Notes: generated by a model not told the origin, from the letters alone. Shown: positions 39,348-47,701, counted from the first letter of the stretch. The stretch: 64,000 bases of DNA from Aquiluna borgnonia (GCF_013283855.1 NZ_CP054056.1:558001-622000), one strand, 5' to 3'. Translations and numbers: made by a program.

Positions 39348-41162
39348 ATGGCAGGCCGAGTAAAGCAATCAGACATCGAGGAGCTCAAGGCCAAGCTCGA
39401 CTTGGTTGAGGTGGTCTCTGCCTACGTTTCTCTGAAACCTGCCAGTGCGGGCTCCTTCAAGGGGCTTTGCCCGTTTCACTCGGAAAAATCCCCGAGTTTT
39501 AACGTTCGCAGCTCACCGGCCTTCTACCACTGCTTTGGATGCGGCGCGGGAGGCGATGTTTATAAGTTCGTTCAGGAGATAGAACACGTCGGTTTTACCG
39601 AGGCCATCGAGAAACTAGCGGAACGCTCTGGCTTCACCCTTACTTACGAGGATGGGGGAAACCAGGAAACCAGTGGAAGAGCACGACTGCTTTTAGCGAA
39701 TAATGCAGCGGCTACCTTCTACCAATCGCAGCTTCAGACTCCTGAAGGGGAAACCGGATTCAAATTTCTGCTTTCACGAGGTTTTGATGCCAAGGCAATA
39801 GAGCAATTCGGCATTGGCTACGCCCCAAAGGGCTGGCAGTCGCTATTGGAGCAGCTAAAGAAACAGGGCTTTTCCTTGGAAGAGTTAGTCACGGCTGGTT
39901 TGGCCATGCCCAGTGAAAAGGGTGGCTATGACCGTTTCAGGGGTCGAGTGCTCTGGCCGATCCGGGACGCGAATGGTCAGGTTCTGGGATTTGGCGCCCG
40001 AAAGCTTTACGAGGAGGATCAAGGGCCAAAATACCTCAACACCCCCGAGACGCCGGTATACCACAAGGGGTCGGTGCTCTACGGGCTGGACTTTGCGAGA
40101 AAAGAGATCATCAAGCGCAAGGAAATTGTCGTCGTTGAGGGTTACACCGACGTCATGGCCTGCCATTTAGCCGGGTTTCCAAATGCCGTCGCAACCTGCG
40201 GAACTGCTTTTGGTGAGGATCACATCAAGTTAATTAATCGGCTCTTTGGCACCTCTGACGAACCGGCTTCGGTGGTGTTCACTTTTGACCCCGATGCCGC
40301 CGGGCAAAAGGCCGCCCTACGAATGTATTCCGACACTTCTAAATTCAATGCCCTCACCTTCGTGGCATCGGGTCCCGATGGTTTGGACCCTTCCGATCTT
40401 CGTCAGCAGCGTGGGGATGCTGCGATTGGCCAAATGCTGGAGGCAAGAAAGCCGCTGTTTGAGTTTGTCATCAGGCACCGCATCGCAAAGTTCTCGCTCG
40501 CTGACCTCGACTCAAGGGCTGCTGCGGCTCGCGCTGCCGCACCCGTGGTCGCCGAAATTGTAGATCCGGCTTTGCGTGCCGGTTACACAAGACAGTTAGC
40601 CGATTGGGTTTCACTGGACATCTCAGAAGTGTCTCAGCTGGTCTCGCAGGTTGGTAGAAGTCAGGTTGTGGAGCGGGTGACCCCATTGAGGGCCGAGGCA
40701 AAGCCGGTGCAAGATTCGCCAGCTTCCAAGTTTGAGCGGCAGGTATTAGAAGTCTTGGTTCAGGCACCAAAGGCGTTTGACGGGGACAAATTGGCTCGCA
40801 TCGTTGGGGCGGGTTTTCAAAGCTCCAGCTACCAACTTGTCGCTGACGCCGCTAACCGAATTTCTCAGAATTTAGGATCGCCGGATTGGGTCAACCAGCT
40901 CGCCAATCAGCTCTCAGGTGAAGAGTTAGACCTGCTCAGAGCACTCGCCCTTGCACCCCTTCCGGCCTCGACCGCAGCGGAAATTGAGCGCTATGCCAAA
41001 GGTGTCGTTGCTGGGGCCATGTTGCAAGCCCTTGCAAGGGAGAAGACTGACTTGCTAGCAGCCCTCAAACGCATCGACATGTCTAATCAAGCGGACGCGT
41101 ATGCCATGGTTCAGCGTCAGCTCGTTGAACTTGAGACAGAGCGCAGAACCTATATGCAGTAG
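39348..41162 (+). CDS. dnaG: DNA primase
   Basis: Makes RNA primers for replication. 604 residues: N-terminal zinc finger (CPFHSEKSPSFNV...CFGCGAGGDVY), TOPRIM catalytic core with EGYTDVMACHLAG and FTFDPDAAGQKA, and a helicase-interacting C-terminal domain from about 450. ATG 11 bases after dgt. A hairpin near the end, 41187-41204, may terminate the long operon. Confidence 0.95.
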   Translation: MAGRVKQSDIEELKAKLDLVEVVSAYVSLKPASAGSFKGLCPFHSEKSPSFNVRSSPAFYHCFGCGAGGDVYKFVQEIEHVGFTEAIEKLAERSGFTLTYEDGGNQETSGRARLLLANNAAATFYQSQLQTPEGETGFKFLLSRGFDAKAIEQFGIGYAPKGWQSLLEQLKKQGFSLEELVTAGLAMPSEKGGYDRFRGRVLWPIRDANGQVLGFGARKLYEEDQGPKYLNTPETPVYHKGSVLYGLDFARKEIIKRKEIVVVEGYTDVMACHLAGFPNAVATCGTAFGEDHIKLINRLFGTSDEPASVVFTFDPDAAGQKAALRMYSDTSKFNALTFVASGPDGLDPSDLRQQRGDAAIGQMLEARKPLFEFVIRHRIAKFSLADLDSRAAAARAAAPVVAEIVDPALRAGYTRQLADWVSLDISEVSQLVSQVGRSQVVERVTPLRAEAKPVQDSPASKFERQVLEVLVQAPKAFDGDKLARIVGAGFQSSSYQLVADAANRISQNLGSPDWVNQLANQLSGEELDLLRALALAPLPASTAAEIERYAKGVVAGAMLQALAREKTDLLAALKRIDMSNQADAYAMVQRQLVELETERRTYMQ

Positions 41163-41186
41163 CGAAAATTCTGCTAATGTTGTCGG

Positions 41187-41204
41187 GCACCCAGCGGTGC
41201 TTTT
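41187..41204 (+). terminator. Terminator-like hairpin between dnaG and tRNA-Asn
   Basis: GCACC (41187-41191) pairs with GGTGC (41196-41200), loop CAGC, then TTTT (41201-41204). The last T is already the first base of tRNA-Asn. It could end dnaG transcripts, or form the 5' leader hairpin of the tRNA precursor, since a TAATGT -10-like sequence at 41175-41180 would start transcription near 41187. Confidence 0.55.
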
Positions 41205-41276
41205 CCTCGGTAGCTCAATTGGCAGAGCAATCGGCTGTTAACCGATAGGTTCTTGGTTCGAGTCCAAGCCGGGGAG
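41204..41276 (+). tRNA. tRNA-Asn (anticodon GTT)
   Basis: Cloverleaf with acceptor TCCTCGG / CCGGGGA (one T-G pair), discriminator G at 41276, encoded CCA at 41277-41279, D-arm TAGCTCAATTGGCAGAGCA, anticodon GTT in CTGTTAA, and T-arm TTGGTTCGAGTCCAA. Confidence 0.96.
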
Positions 41277-41297
41277 CCACTTCCCTAAGGAATCTCC

Positions 41298-41936
41298 TTG
41301 AAGAGTGTTCTCTCCACATCAATCTCCGTGGGCCTGGCAACGGGTCTCTATGGAATTTCCTTTGGTGCTTTGGCTGCGGCAAGCGGTCTCGATCTTCTCT
41401 CGGTAATGCTCTTGAGCACGCTGATGTTTTCAGGTGCCTCGCAGTTCGCTTTCGTCGGTGTTATCGCATCTGGGGGCAGTGATCTTTCAGCCATAATCAG
41501 CTCCTGGTTGCTGGGTGTGAGGAATCACTTCTACGCGTTGCGACTTAACCCAGTGATCTCACCCAATGCTTTTTGGAAGCTGCTGGCTGCTCATCTCACC
41601 ATCGATGAATCCAATGCCGTCTCTGCAGCCCAGGATGATTTGAAAAAGCAACGCGTTGGTTTCTGGGCGACGGGGCTGGCTGTATTTGTCTTTTGGAACC
41701 TGGCCACTTTGATGGGTGCACTGCTCGGAGACTTCTTGGGCTCAATTGAAACTTGGGGTCTCGACGCAGCAGCAGTAGCTGCATTCTTAGGTTTGGTTTG
41801 GAATCGCCTACGCGGAAACGAGCTCTTGGCAATCTTGGCAGTAGCAGTTGCGCTGCTGGGGTCGCTGTTTTTGCCAGCGGGAGTGCCAATTCTCCTGACT
41901 GTGGTGGTCGCACTTCTGCCGGTGGGTAAGAAATGA
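41298..41936 (+). CDS. azlC: AzlC family branched-chain amino acid exporter subunit
   Basis: Large subunit of an AzlCD-type exporter. 212 residues with five to six spans; ATGLYGISFGALAAASGL and LMFSGASQFAFVGVIASGGS, then the RNHFYALRL motif are typical. TTG at 41298 with AAGGA upstream. It overlaps azlD by 4 bases. Substrate is inferred from the family. Confidence 0.88.
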   Translation: MKSVLSTSISVGLATGLYGISFGALAAASGLDLLSVMLLSTLMFSGASQFAFVGVIASGGSDLSAIISSWLLGVRNHFYALRLNPVISPNAFWKLLAAHLTIDESNAVSAAQDDLKKQRVGFWATGLAVFVFWNLATLMGALLGDFLGSIETWGLDAAAVAAFLGLVWNRLRGNELLAILAVAVALLGSLFLPAGVPILLTVVVALLPVGKK

Positions 41937-42235
41937 TCTGGGCGGTTGTGGCAGCAAGTCTCGCGGTTTTTAGCTGGAAATACCTCGGATACCTGGTTCC
42001 TGAGAGGTACATAAAAGGTTGGGTCAGAGATTTTGCCTCGAGGGTGACTGTCGTAATGCTGACGGGTTTGGTTGCGGTTCAGACCTTCGCTGTTCAAGGG
42101 GGCCTGGCGATCGACGCTCGAGCTGTTTCCCTCGCACTGGCGGCTGTTCTGTTTGCGTTGAGGGTGCCCTACATCGTTGTCGTGGTAGCTGCTGCGGCAG
42201 TTGCAGCGATTCTGCGCAACTTCCTAGGGCTCTAG
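41933..42235 (+). CDS. azlD: AzlD family transporter subunit
   Basis: Small partner of AzlC, 100 residues, three to four hydrophobic segments (VVAASLAVFSWKYLGYLVP, VTVVMLTGLVAVQTFAV, LALAAVLFALRVPYIVVVVAAAA), containing the family YLVPERYIKG-like charged loop. Starts inside azlC's last codon and converges with def, overlapping by 12 bases. Confidence 0.85.
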   Translation: MIWAVVAASLAVFSWKYLGYLVPERYIKGWVRDFASRVTVVMLTGLVAVQTFAVQGGLAIDARAVSLALAAVLFALRVPYIVVVVAAAAVAAILRNFLGL

Positions 42236-42787
42236 GTAATCCTCGCCAGGCATCCAGCTCTGGTCAGGAGTACCCCAGCCTTCGTACTTGATGGTTTTCT
42301 TGACCTCGCGAGCGTATGGCTTGAGAAGGCGATCCGCATAAAGCAGACCGTCCAAATGATCAAACTCGTGTTGGAAAATTCTTGCAAGCCAGCCTTTGGC
42401 ATCAATCGAATACTGCTCACCCTGCAGGTTTGTGGCGGTTAGCTTTGCGGTCATTGCCCTCTTGAGCGGATAGCGCTCTCCGGGGATCGAGAGGCAACCC
42501 TCTGATTCGGAATCTTCGTCTGGCCAATCGGCTGAAACAGGTCCAAGTTCGAGCGTCGGGTTAATGGCTTCACCCCGATAGCGATGCTCGCCGTCGTGCC
42601 AATCAAACACAAAAATGCGAAGCCCAACACCAACCTGCGTTGCTGCCAAGCCAACCCCGGGAGCTTTCTCCATGGTCTCGTACATGTCCTCAACGAGGGT
42701 GACAATTTCGGGCGTGATTTCACGGACCTCGGCCGCTCTTTGGTGAAGAACGGGGTTACCGGTTATTACAATTCTGCGCACTGACAC
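42224..42787 (-). CDS. def: Peptide deformylase
   Basis: Removes the formyl group from nascent proteins; pairs functionally with the methionine aminopeptidase at 59.7 kb. 187 residues with the three signature motifs GVGLAATQVG, EGCLSIPGE and QHEFDHLDG (metal ligands Cys and two His). GTG start at 42787 (another GTG lies six bases downstream). Reads toward azlD and overlaps its 3' end by 12 bases. Confidence 0.95.
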   Translation of the reverse strand: MSVRRIVITGNPVLHQRAAEVREITPEIVTLVEDMYETMEKAPGVGLAATQVGVGLRIFVFDWHDGEHRYRGEAINPTLELGPVSADWPDEDSESEGCLSIPGERYPLKRAMTAKLTATNLQGEQYSIDAKGWLARIFQHEFDHLDGLLYADRLLKPYAREVKKTIKYEGWGTPDQSWMPGEDYLEP

Positions 42788-42862
42788 GCAGCAAGATTAC
42801 TCAAGGTTTTCCAAGGTAGGTGGTTTAGGCTTGCCAAGCTGCACTTAGACAAGGAGAGCAGT

Positions 42863-43759
42863 TTGTTGATTCCCGAGTTCGCTCGCCCAATTGCGATCGG
42901 CCTAGCGGTCATGGGTGCAGTGTTTTTAGCCCTCGGTGCACAGTTCCAGAATGATGCCGTGACCGAGCATCATGCCCCCAAACAATTCAAGCTTCGGTCT
43001 CTCCATCTCAGGCAAGTTTTGGATTTGCTGAGACGTCCGAGGTGGCTCACCGGAACAACGTTTATGGCCCTGGCGATAATCGTGCAACTAGGTGCTCTAG
43101 CGTTGGCACCCCTGATTGTCGTCCAACCGATTGGAGCCATCGCCCTAATTATTACTAGCATCCTCAACGCTCGCATTTACAAGCTAAAGCTCGACCCAAA
43201 GACCTTTGGCGCAATTGCTCTAACAATGCTTGGAGTTGCCGGTTTCGTCTTGTTTGCAGCCACAAGTGCAACCCAGGTAAAGCTCGATGACGCCATGCTG
43301 TTGCAAGTTGTCGGTGTCTTGATTGTCGTCTTGGTTATTTTTGGATCACTCTTTTATTTTTCCAGGGGCAAGGTAGGGCCGCTTCACTACATCTTTGGGG
43401 CCGGCGTCCTCTATGGTTTCGTCGCTTCCTTAGCCAAGGTTGTAATTCAGAGAGTCATTCAAGCCGACATCAACTGGCTAACCCTGCTCGCCCTGGTGGC
43501 ACTAGCCGCCGCAGCAATTTTGGGGGGCTGGTTCGTGCAAAATGCCTACGCGGCTGGCCCACCAGACCTTGTTATCGCAGGCCTAACGGTTATCGACCCA
43601 GTCGTTGCTGTGGGAATAGCCATCGTGATTCTGGGGGAGGCCTCGATGGCGGAACTTGGCCAGGTGCTAGGGTTCGGTGTGTCCGGATTGGTGGCCATAG
43701 CTGGGGTTTTAGTACTCTCTAAAGTCCACCCTCAACTATCCAAAAAGTTAGAGGTTTAG
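42863..43759 (+). CDS. DMT-type multi-span transporter
   Basis: Integral membrane protein, 298 residues, about nine spans. Two EamA/NIPA-like halves: IAIGLAVMGAVFLALGAQFQ, LAPLIVVQPIGAIALI, then GWFVQNAYAAGPPDLVIAGL and VLGFGVSGLVAIAGVLVLSK. TTG start at 42863 with AAGGAG six bases before. Substrate unknown; NIPA-like magnesium or metabolite export is one possibility. Upstream gap to def (75 bases) holds the divergent control regions; no clear promoter boxes. A glycosyltransferase gene follows 8 bases later. Confidence 0.78.
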   Translation: MLIPEFARPIAIGLAVMGAVFLALGAQFQNDAVTEHHAPKQFKLRSLHLRQVLDLLRRPRWLTGTTFMALAIIVQLGALALAPLIVVQPIGAIALIITSILNARIYKLKLDPKTFGAIALTMLGVAGFVLFAATSATQVKLDDAMLLQVVGVLIVVLVIFGSLFYFSRGKVGPLHYIFGAGVLYGFVASLAKVVIQRVIQADINWLTLLALVALAAAAILGGWFVQNAYAAGPPDLVIAGLTVIDPVVAVGIAIVILGEASMAELGQVLGFGVSGLVAIAGVLVLSKVHPQLSKKLEV

Positions 43760-43767
43760 TTTCGCAT

Positions 43768-45183
43768 ATGAAGGTTGTGATTGCCTGCGATACCTTCGCC
43801 CCAGACATAAATGGAGCGGCTAGGTTTGCCGAGCGACTCGCTGCCGGGCTTGTAAGGCATGGCCACGAAGTCCACATAATTGCTCCAAGCTATGACGAAT
43901 CCGCCGGTATGCGAATCGAGAACCACGACGGCTCAAAAATGTTTGTTCACCGGATGCGCAGTCATCGCATGCCTCAGCACAAGTCCTTGCGCTGGCCGGA
44001 ACCATGGGGCCTTACCGGGAACATTCGTAAGGTACTAAAGGACGTCCAACCTCAAGCCCTTCACATCCAATCTCACCTGATTATGGGCAGATTTGCGGTT
44101 CGGGCAGCTAGGGGCACCGGGGTAAAGCTCATTGCCACCAACCACATAATGCCTGAAAATCTCGTCAAGTATTCACTCCTCCCTAAGTTCCTGCACCCTT
44201 TGGCTATGAGAATTACTTGGGCCGACGCAGGCAGGATTCTGAAGAAAATGGACGCGCTAACAACTCCAACCAGGCGAGCCGCTCAACTCTTGGAGCGCGC
44301 TGCCGGTGTTAGCAACGTGCTGGCAATTAGCTGCGGGATAGATGCTTCGCGATTTGCTAACGAGACCCCAGTGGACAACACATCAAACCAAAGGTTTCTA
44401 TTCCTTGGTCGGTTGGACGATGAAAAACGCATTCACATTCTGCTTGAGGCTGTAGCTATGTTGACCGAGCACCCAAACGTCTTGGTTGAGCTGGTTGGGG
44501 ACGGTGGTGAGCGTGAGAATTTGCAACGTTTGGCTAAGTCACTGGGCATTGCAGACCGAGTTATTTTCACTGGTCACATTTCTGATGCCGAACTACCCAA
44601 GGCCTACGAGCGTGCAACCGCCTTTGTCATGCCATCAATTGCTGAACTGCAGTCAATCGCAACAATGGAGGCCATGGCCTCGGGTCGTCCTGTGATCGGC
44701 GCAAACGCCATGGCGCTACCTCACCTGGTGCACGACGGCGATAACGGATACCTATTTGAGCCTGATGACCCTGCAGATCTCGCATCAAAGCTTCGACTTA
44801 TTCTTGAGGCCGACTCTGAAGAGCTGCAGCGTTTGAGCGATAACAGCCTGCACCTAATCCAGTCCCACGACATTGAGAAAACTCTTCGGATTTTTGAGGG
44901 CCTGTATCTGGGAACTTCGGATGATGAAAAAACTACGGACGATAACTCCGAGGGTTACCTGCTTCCGATTGGAAGACTCAACGATGCAGTAAGTGAGCGC
45001 TTGCGGCAGTTGCGACACTCAGCTGTAGAACTTCGGCAGCGGGCCGAGGAGATTGGCCTTGAGGCCAGGGAAAAGATTGCCGAGGTCCGCGAGGATGTCA
45101 TTGAGCAGTTAGAAGAGCTGAAAGATGAAGTCAAGGAGCAGATTTCCGAAGCAGCGAAACGACTCCGCAAGAAGCGCGATTAG
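43768..45183 (+). CDS. GT4 glycosyltransferase with charged helical C-terminal tail
   Basis: GT-B fold glycosyltransferase. N-terminal Rossmann half starts MKVVIACDTFAPDINGAARF; second half contains FLFLGRLDDEKRIHILLEA, VELVGDGGERENLQRLA, and the nucleotide-sugar motif ELQSIATMEAMASGRPVI. Such sequences often transfer sugars to lipids at the membrane (diacylglycerol, PI mannosides), which is only an inference. From about residue 403 a 69-residue tail is very rich in Glu, Lys and Arg with heptad-like leucines, predicted as a long coiled coil or amphipathic helix. This tail is not part of the enzyme fold. Preceded by the DMT transporter, followed by a tRNA. Confidence 0.85.
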   Translation: MKVVIACDTFAPDINGAARFAERLAAGLVRHGHEVHIIAPSYDESAGMRIENHDGSKMFVHRMRSHRMPQHKSLRWPEPWGLTGNIRKVLKDVQPQALHIQSHLIMGRFAVRAARGTGVKLIATNHIMPENLVKYSLLPKFLHPLAMRITWADAGRILKKMDALTTPTRRAAQLLERAAGVSNVLAISCGIDASRFANETPVDNTSNQRFLFLGRLDDEKRIHILLEAVAMLTEHPNVLVELVGDGGERENLQRLAKSLGIADRVIFTGHISDAELPKAYERATAFVMPSIAELQSIATMEAMASGRPVIGANAMALPHLVHDGDNGYLFEPDDPADLASKLRLILEADSEELQRLSDNSLHLIQSHDIEKTLRIFEGLYLGTSDDEKTTDDNSEGYLLPIGRLNDAVSERLRQLRHSAVELRQRAEEIGLEAREKIAEVREDVIEQLEELKDEVKEQISEAAKRLRKKRD

Positions 45184-45203
45184 CTAGACTTACTCAGTCG
45201 CAA

Positions 45204-45277
45204 GGGGCGTTAGCTCAGCCGGTTAGAGCAGCGGACTCATAATCCGTCGGTCGCGGGTTCAAGTCCCGCACGCCCCA
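45204..45277 (+). tRNA. tRNA with CAT anticodon (tRNA-Met elongator or tRNA-Ile2)
   Basis: Cloverleaf of 74 bases: acceptor GGGGCGT / ACGCCCC, discriminator A, CCA encoded at 45278-45280, D-arm TAGCTCAGCCGGTTAGAGCA, anticodon stem GGACT...AATCC with CAT, T-arm GCGGGTTCAAGTCCCGC. The initiator is excluded because position 1-72 is a normal G-C pair. Elongator Met and lysidine-modified Ile2 cannot be separated by sequence alone here. Confidence 0.93.
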
Positions 45278-45284
45278 CCAAAAC

Positions 45285-45884
45285 CTACAGCGACCCTCTG
45301 CGAGACAGATAGCAGCTGGCACATAGAGATTCATAGCTGACCTGGTCGCCGTCGATGGCTACCTGCTCCCCGTCAAAAGTGAAATCACCATTGATCAGGC
45401 GCCCGTTGAACATGGCCTTGCGGCCGCAACGGCAGATTGTTTTCAATTCCTCAAGTGAGTGACTGATCTCTAATAGACGCCTTGAGCCGGGAAAAGCTAC
45501 GGTTTTGAAGTCTGTTCTGATTCCATAGGCAAGAACCGGAATGCCATCTAAAACCGCAATCTCAAGACATTGATCGACCTGCTCGGGAGTCAAAAACTGG
45601 GCTTCGTCAATTAGTAGGCACGCGATTTTCTCTCCAGTTGCCGAGTGGAAGTCATCGGCACGTTCCCTGAGCTTTTGTCGAAGGTTCTCTGCTGGTTCGA
45701 CCAGGAAGTCAACCTCTCTTGTGACGCCGAGTCTCGAGACGATGTTCCGATCGCCTTTGTAGTCAACCGCTGGTTTTGCAATCAGAACGTGTTGGGAGCG
45801 CTCCTCGTAGTTGAAGGCCGCCTGCAAAAGCGAGGTTGATTTGCCGGAATTCATGGCTCCGTACCGAAAATAAAGTTTGCTCAT
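45285..45884 (-). CDS. tdk: Thymidine kinase
   Basis: Salvage kinase for thymidine, type II (E. coli-like). 199 residues with P-loop GAMNSGKST (residues 9-17), LIDEAQFLTPEQVDQ, CLEIAVLDGIPVLAYGIRTDF, and zinc cysteines in ICRCGRKAMFNG and SLCASCYLSRR. ATG at 45884, divergent from the DUF3145 gene and its strong promoter. Convergent with the CAT tRNA, 5 bases apart from its CCA. Confidence 0.94.
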   Translation of the reverse strand: MSKLYFRYGAMNSGKSTSLLQAAFNYEERSQHVLIAKPAVDYKGDRNIVSRLGVTREVDFLVEPAENLRQKLRERADDFHSATGEKIACLLIDEAQFLTPEQVDQCLEIAVLDGIPVLAYGIRTDFKTVAFPGSRRLLEISHSLEELKTICRCGRKAMFNGRLINGDFTFDGEQVAIDGDQVSYESLCASCYLSRRGSL

Positions 45885-45919
45885 CGACTCAAATGCTAGT
45901 TACTGAGGCAGCTGTTTGT

Positions 45920-45948
45920 TTGACAACTCACAGATTGGTGTTTTATCT
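45920..45948 (+). promoter_or_regulatory. Strong sigma70 promoter for the DUF3145 gene
   Basis: TTGACA (45920-45925), an exact consensus -35 box, and TTATCT (45943-45948) are 17 bases apart. The start site would be near 45955, exactly on the palindrome GAACCGGTTC (45954-45963), suggesting repressor control. Confidence 0.75.
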
Positions 45949-45953
45949 TTTTC

Positions 45954-45963
45954 GAACCGGTTC
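45954..45963. promoter_or_regulatory. Palindrome over the DUF3145 transcription start
   Basis: GAACCGGTTC is a perfect 10-base palindrome located where transcription of DUF3145 should begin. Candidate operator; the DNA-binding protein is unknown. It is not a LexA box, since the arms are contiguous. Confidence 0.45.
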
Positions 45964-46001
45964 AGGACGTTTGGGAAGACGGCACTGGATCGGAGGAAGA
46001 G

Positions 46002-46466
46002 CTGCCTACCGCACACCTGTGGGTGTTTAGCGCACCTAATGAGCAATTGGCCCAGATTGATCAAATCTTGGGGGAGTTCGGTGCGTCTGGAACGTGGAGG
46101 GTGCAGCCCCTCGAAATCTCTGGTTACCAGTTGAAAGCTGAAATTGCCTTTTCACCGCTCCAGGCTGCCGAACTAGTTTCGCTGCTAGCCCGAACGAAGT
46201 CGATCTTTGAGCTTGAATTCAACACATTGCCATCGGAGCGCTACCTGCACCATCCTGCCCTTGGTATTTGCCGCCAAGAATTAGATGAGGCTGGTGAGCA
46301 GCTAATTCGAGCAGGTGTAATTGAGAATCTTCTTATGGAGACTGCCGGAAATCTATCCGAATTTTCCCGAGGATTCAGGCGCCTAACCGGGGTGGCATGG
46401 ATGGATCTAATTGAGCCTTACCGAAAGAGTGCTGAGTACCTGATCGCCCTTCCCAGGGCTGTCTAG
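46002..46466 (+). CDS. DUF3145 family protein, apparent CTG start
   Basis: Actinobacterial protein of unknown function found near fatty-acid synthase genes, for example close to fabF in Streptomyces. Homologues have an N-terminal strand ending in a V.SAP motif; here the matching HLWVFSAPNEQ lies upstream of or at the first conventional start (GTG 46023). The strong GGAGG (45992-45996) is five bases from CTG 46002, which gives an N-terminus PTAHLWVFSAP fitting the family; it is 26 bases from GTG 46023. No ATG, GTG or TTG exists in frame between the upstream TGA (45921-45923) and 46023. About 154 residues. It converges with fabF, overlapping by 4 bases. Own promoter at 45920-45948. Confidence 0.75.
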   Translation: MPTAHLWVFSAPNEQLAQIDQILGEFGASGTWRVQPLEISGYQLKAEIAFSPLQAAELVSLLARTKSIFELEFNTLPSERYLHHPALGICRQELDEAGEQLIRAGVIENLLMETAGNLSEFSRGFRRLTGVAWMDLIEPYRKSAEYLIALPRAV

Positions 46467-47695
46467 AGGTTTCTGAAGGCCAACACGGCGTTGTGACCCC
46501 CAAAGCCAAAGCTGTTACTGATTGCGACCGCATTTGGTCTAGAGAGTTTTGTTGGGACCCTGGGAACATTAAGTTCAATTGCAGGATCTTGATTGTCCAG
46601 ATTGATGGTCGGGGGAGCGAGCTGCTCTTTCAGGGCAAGGATTGTGAAGATCGCCTCAATAGCCCCGGCACCACCCAGTAGGTGGCCGGTGGCAGCCTTG
46701 GTTGCAGAAACAATAAGTTCGCCGGTGTGGTCACCGAATACCCGCTTAATCGCGGTGTACTCCGCAATGTCTCCGACCGGAGTTGAGGTTGCATGGGCGT
46801 TCACGTGCTCGACATCCGTAACCGAGGCTCCAGCCTGCGACAGGGCTGCAAGCACAGCTCTGGCTGCCCCGGAACCCTCTGGGTCTGGAGCAGTGATGTG
46901 ATAGGCATCCGATGTTACGGAGCCACCGACAATTTCGCAGTAGATTTTGGCCCCGCGTGCTTGAGCTGATTCGAGTGTTTCAAGCACCAGCGCACCTGCG
47001 CCTTCGCCCATGACGAAACCATCGCGATCGGTGTCGTAGGGCCTGGAGGCCTTGGTTGGGTCTTCGTTGCGCTTGGATAGTGCGTGCATAGCTGCAAACG
47101 CAGAAATTGGTAGCGGGTGAATGGCCGCTTCAGCTCCGCCGCAAACTACGACGTCGGCTTCACCCGTTTGAATTCGGTGGAAAGCATTCGCGATCGACTC
47201 GTTGCCCGAGGCGCAGGCGCTGACTGCGGTCCTAACGCCGGCCCTTGCTCCCAGATCCATTCCGATTGCTGCCGCTGGACCATTTGGCATGAGCATTGGA
47301 ACGGTCATGGGTAAAACGCGCCTGGGTCCGCGCTCCTTGAGAGTGTCGAAAGCATCCAGTAGCGTCCAAACACCGCCGATTCCGGTGGCAAAGTCAACGG
47401 CTAGTCGCTCAGGTTCAACCTCAGGTGAACCTGCGTCCTCCCATGCCTGTCGCGCAGCTATCAGAGCGAATTGGCTGGAGGGGTCTAGCCTTTTAGCCTC
47501 CTGAGGGGTGAGCACTTCGCTCGCTAGAACTTTTGCTTGGCCTGCAAAGGTCACTGGGATTTCATACTGCTGCACCCAGCTCTGGGTCAGTGTGGAAATG
47601 CCCGACTCTCCAGCTAGAAGTGCGCTCCAGGTGCTCGCGACGTCGCCACCCAGGGGAGTGGTGGCTCCCAGTCCGGTAACGACGACGCGACGCAT
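46463..47695 (-). CDS. fabF: Beta-ketoacyl-ACP synthase II (KAS II)
   Basis: Chain-elongating condensing enzyme of type II fatty acid synthesis. 410 residues with the Cys-His-His triad: AVSACASGNE (Cys161), VNAHATSTP (His about 302), KAATGHLLGGAGA (His about 338). It is the last gene of the fabD-fabH-acpP-fabF run, six bases after acpP. The only KAS of this type in the window. Confidence 0.95.
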   Translation of the reverse strand: MRRVVVTGLGATTPLGGDVASTWSALLAGESGISTLTQSWVQQYEIPVTFAGQAKVLASEVLTPQEAKRLDPSSQFALIAARQAWEDAGSPEVEPERLAVDFATGIGGVWTLLDAFDTLKERGPRRVLPMTVPMLMPNGPAAAIGMDLGARAGVRTAVSACASGNESIANAFHRIQTGEADVVVCGGAEAAIHPLPISAFAAMHALSKRNEDPTKASRPYDTDRDGFVMGEGAGALVLETLESAQARGAKIYCEIVGGSVTSDAYHITAPDPEGSGAARAVLAALSQAGASVTDVEHVNAHATSTPVGDIAEYTAIKRVFGDHTGELIVSATKAATGHLLGGAGAIEAIFTILALKEQLAPPTINLDNQDPAIELNVPRVPTKLSRPNAVAISNSFGFGGHNAVLAFRNL

Positions 47696-47701
47696 TGGGA
47701 A

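Noticed and set aside
45951-45966. TCGAACCGGTTC near tdk, resembling a LexA box
   Set aside because: The two half-sites are separated by two bases, not four, and the second half reads GTTCAG; it does not fit the LexA spacing. Kept only as a generic palindrome.
45836-46134. Other-frame ORFs covering the start of DUF3145
   Set aside because: They lack similarity to any family, while the frame continuing from 46002 matches DUF3145; they do not explain the GGAGG site.
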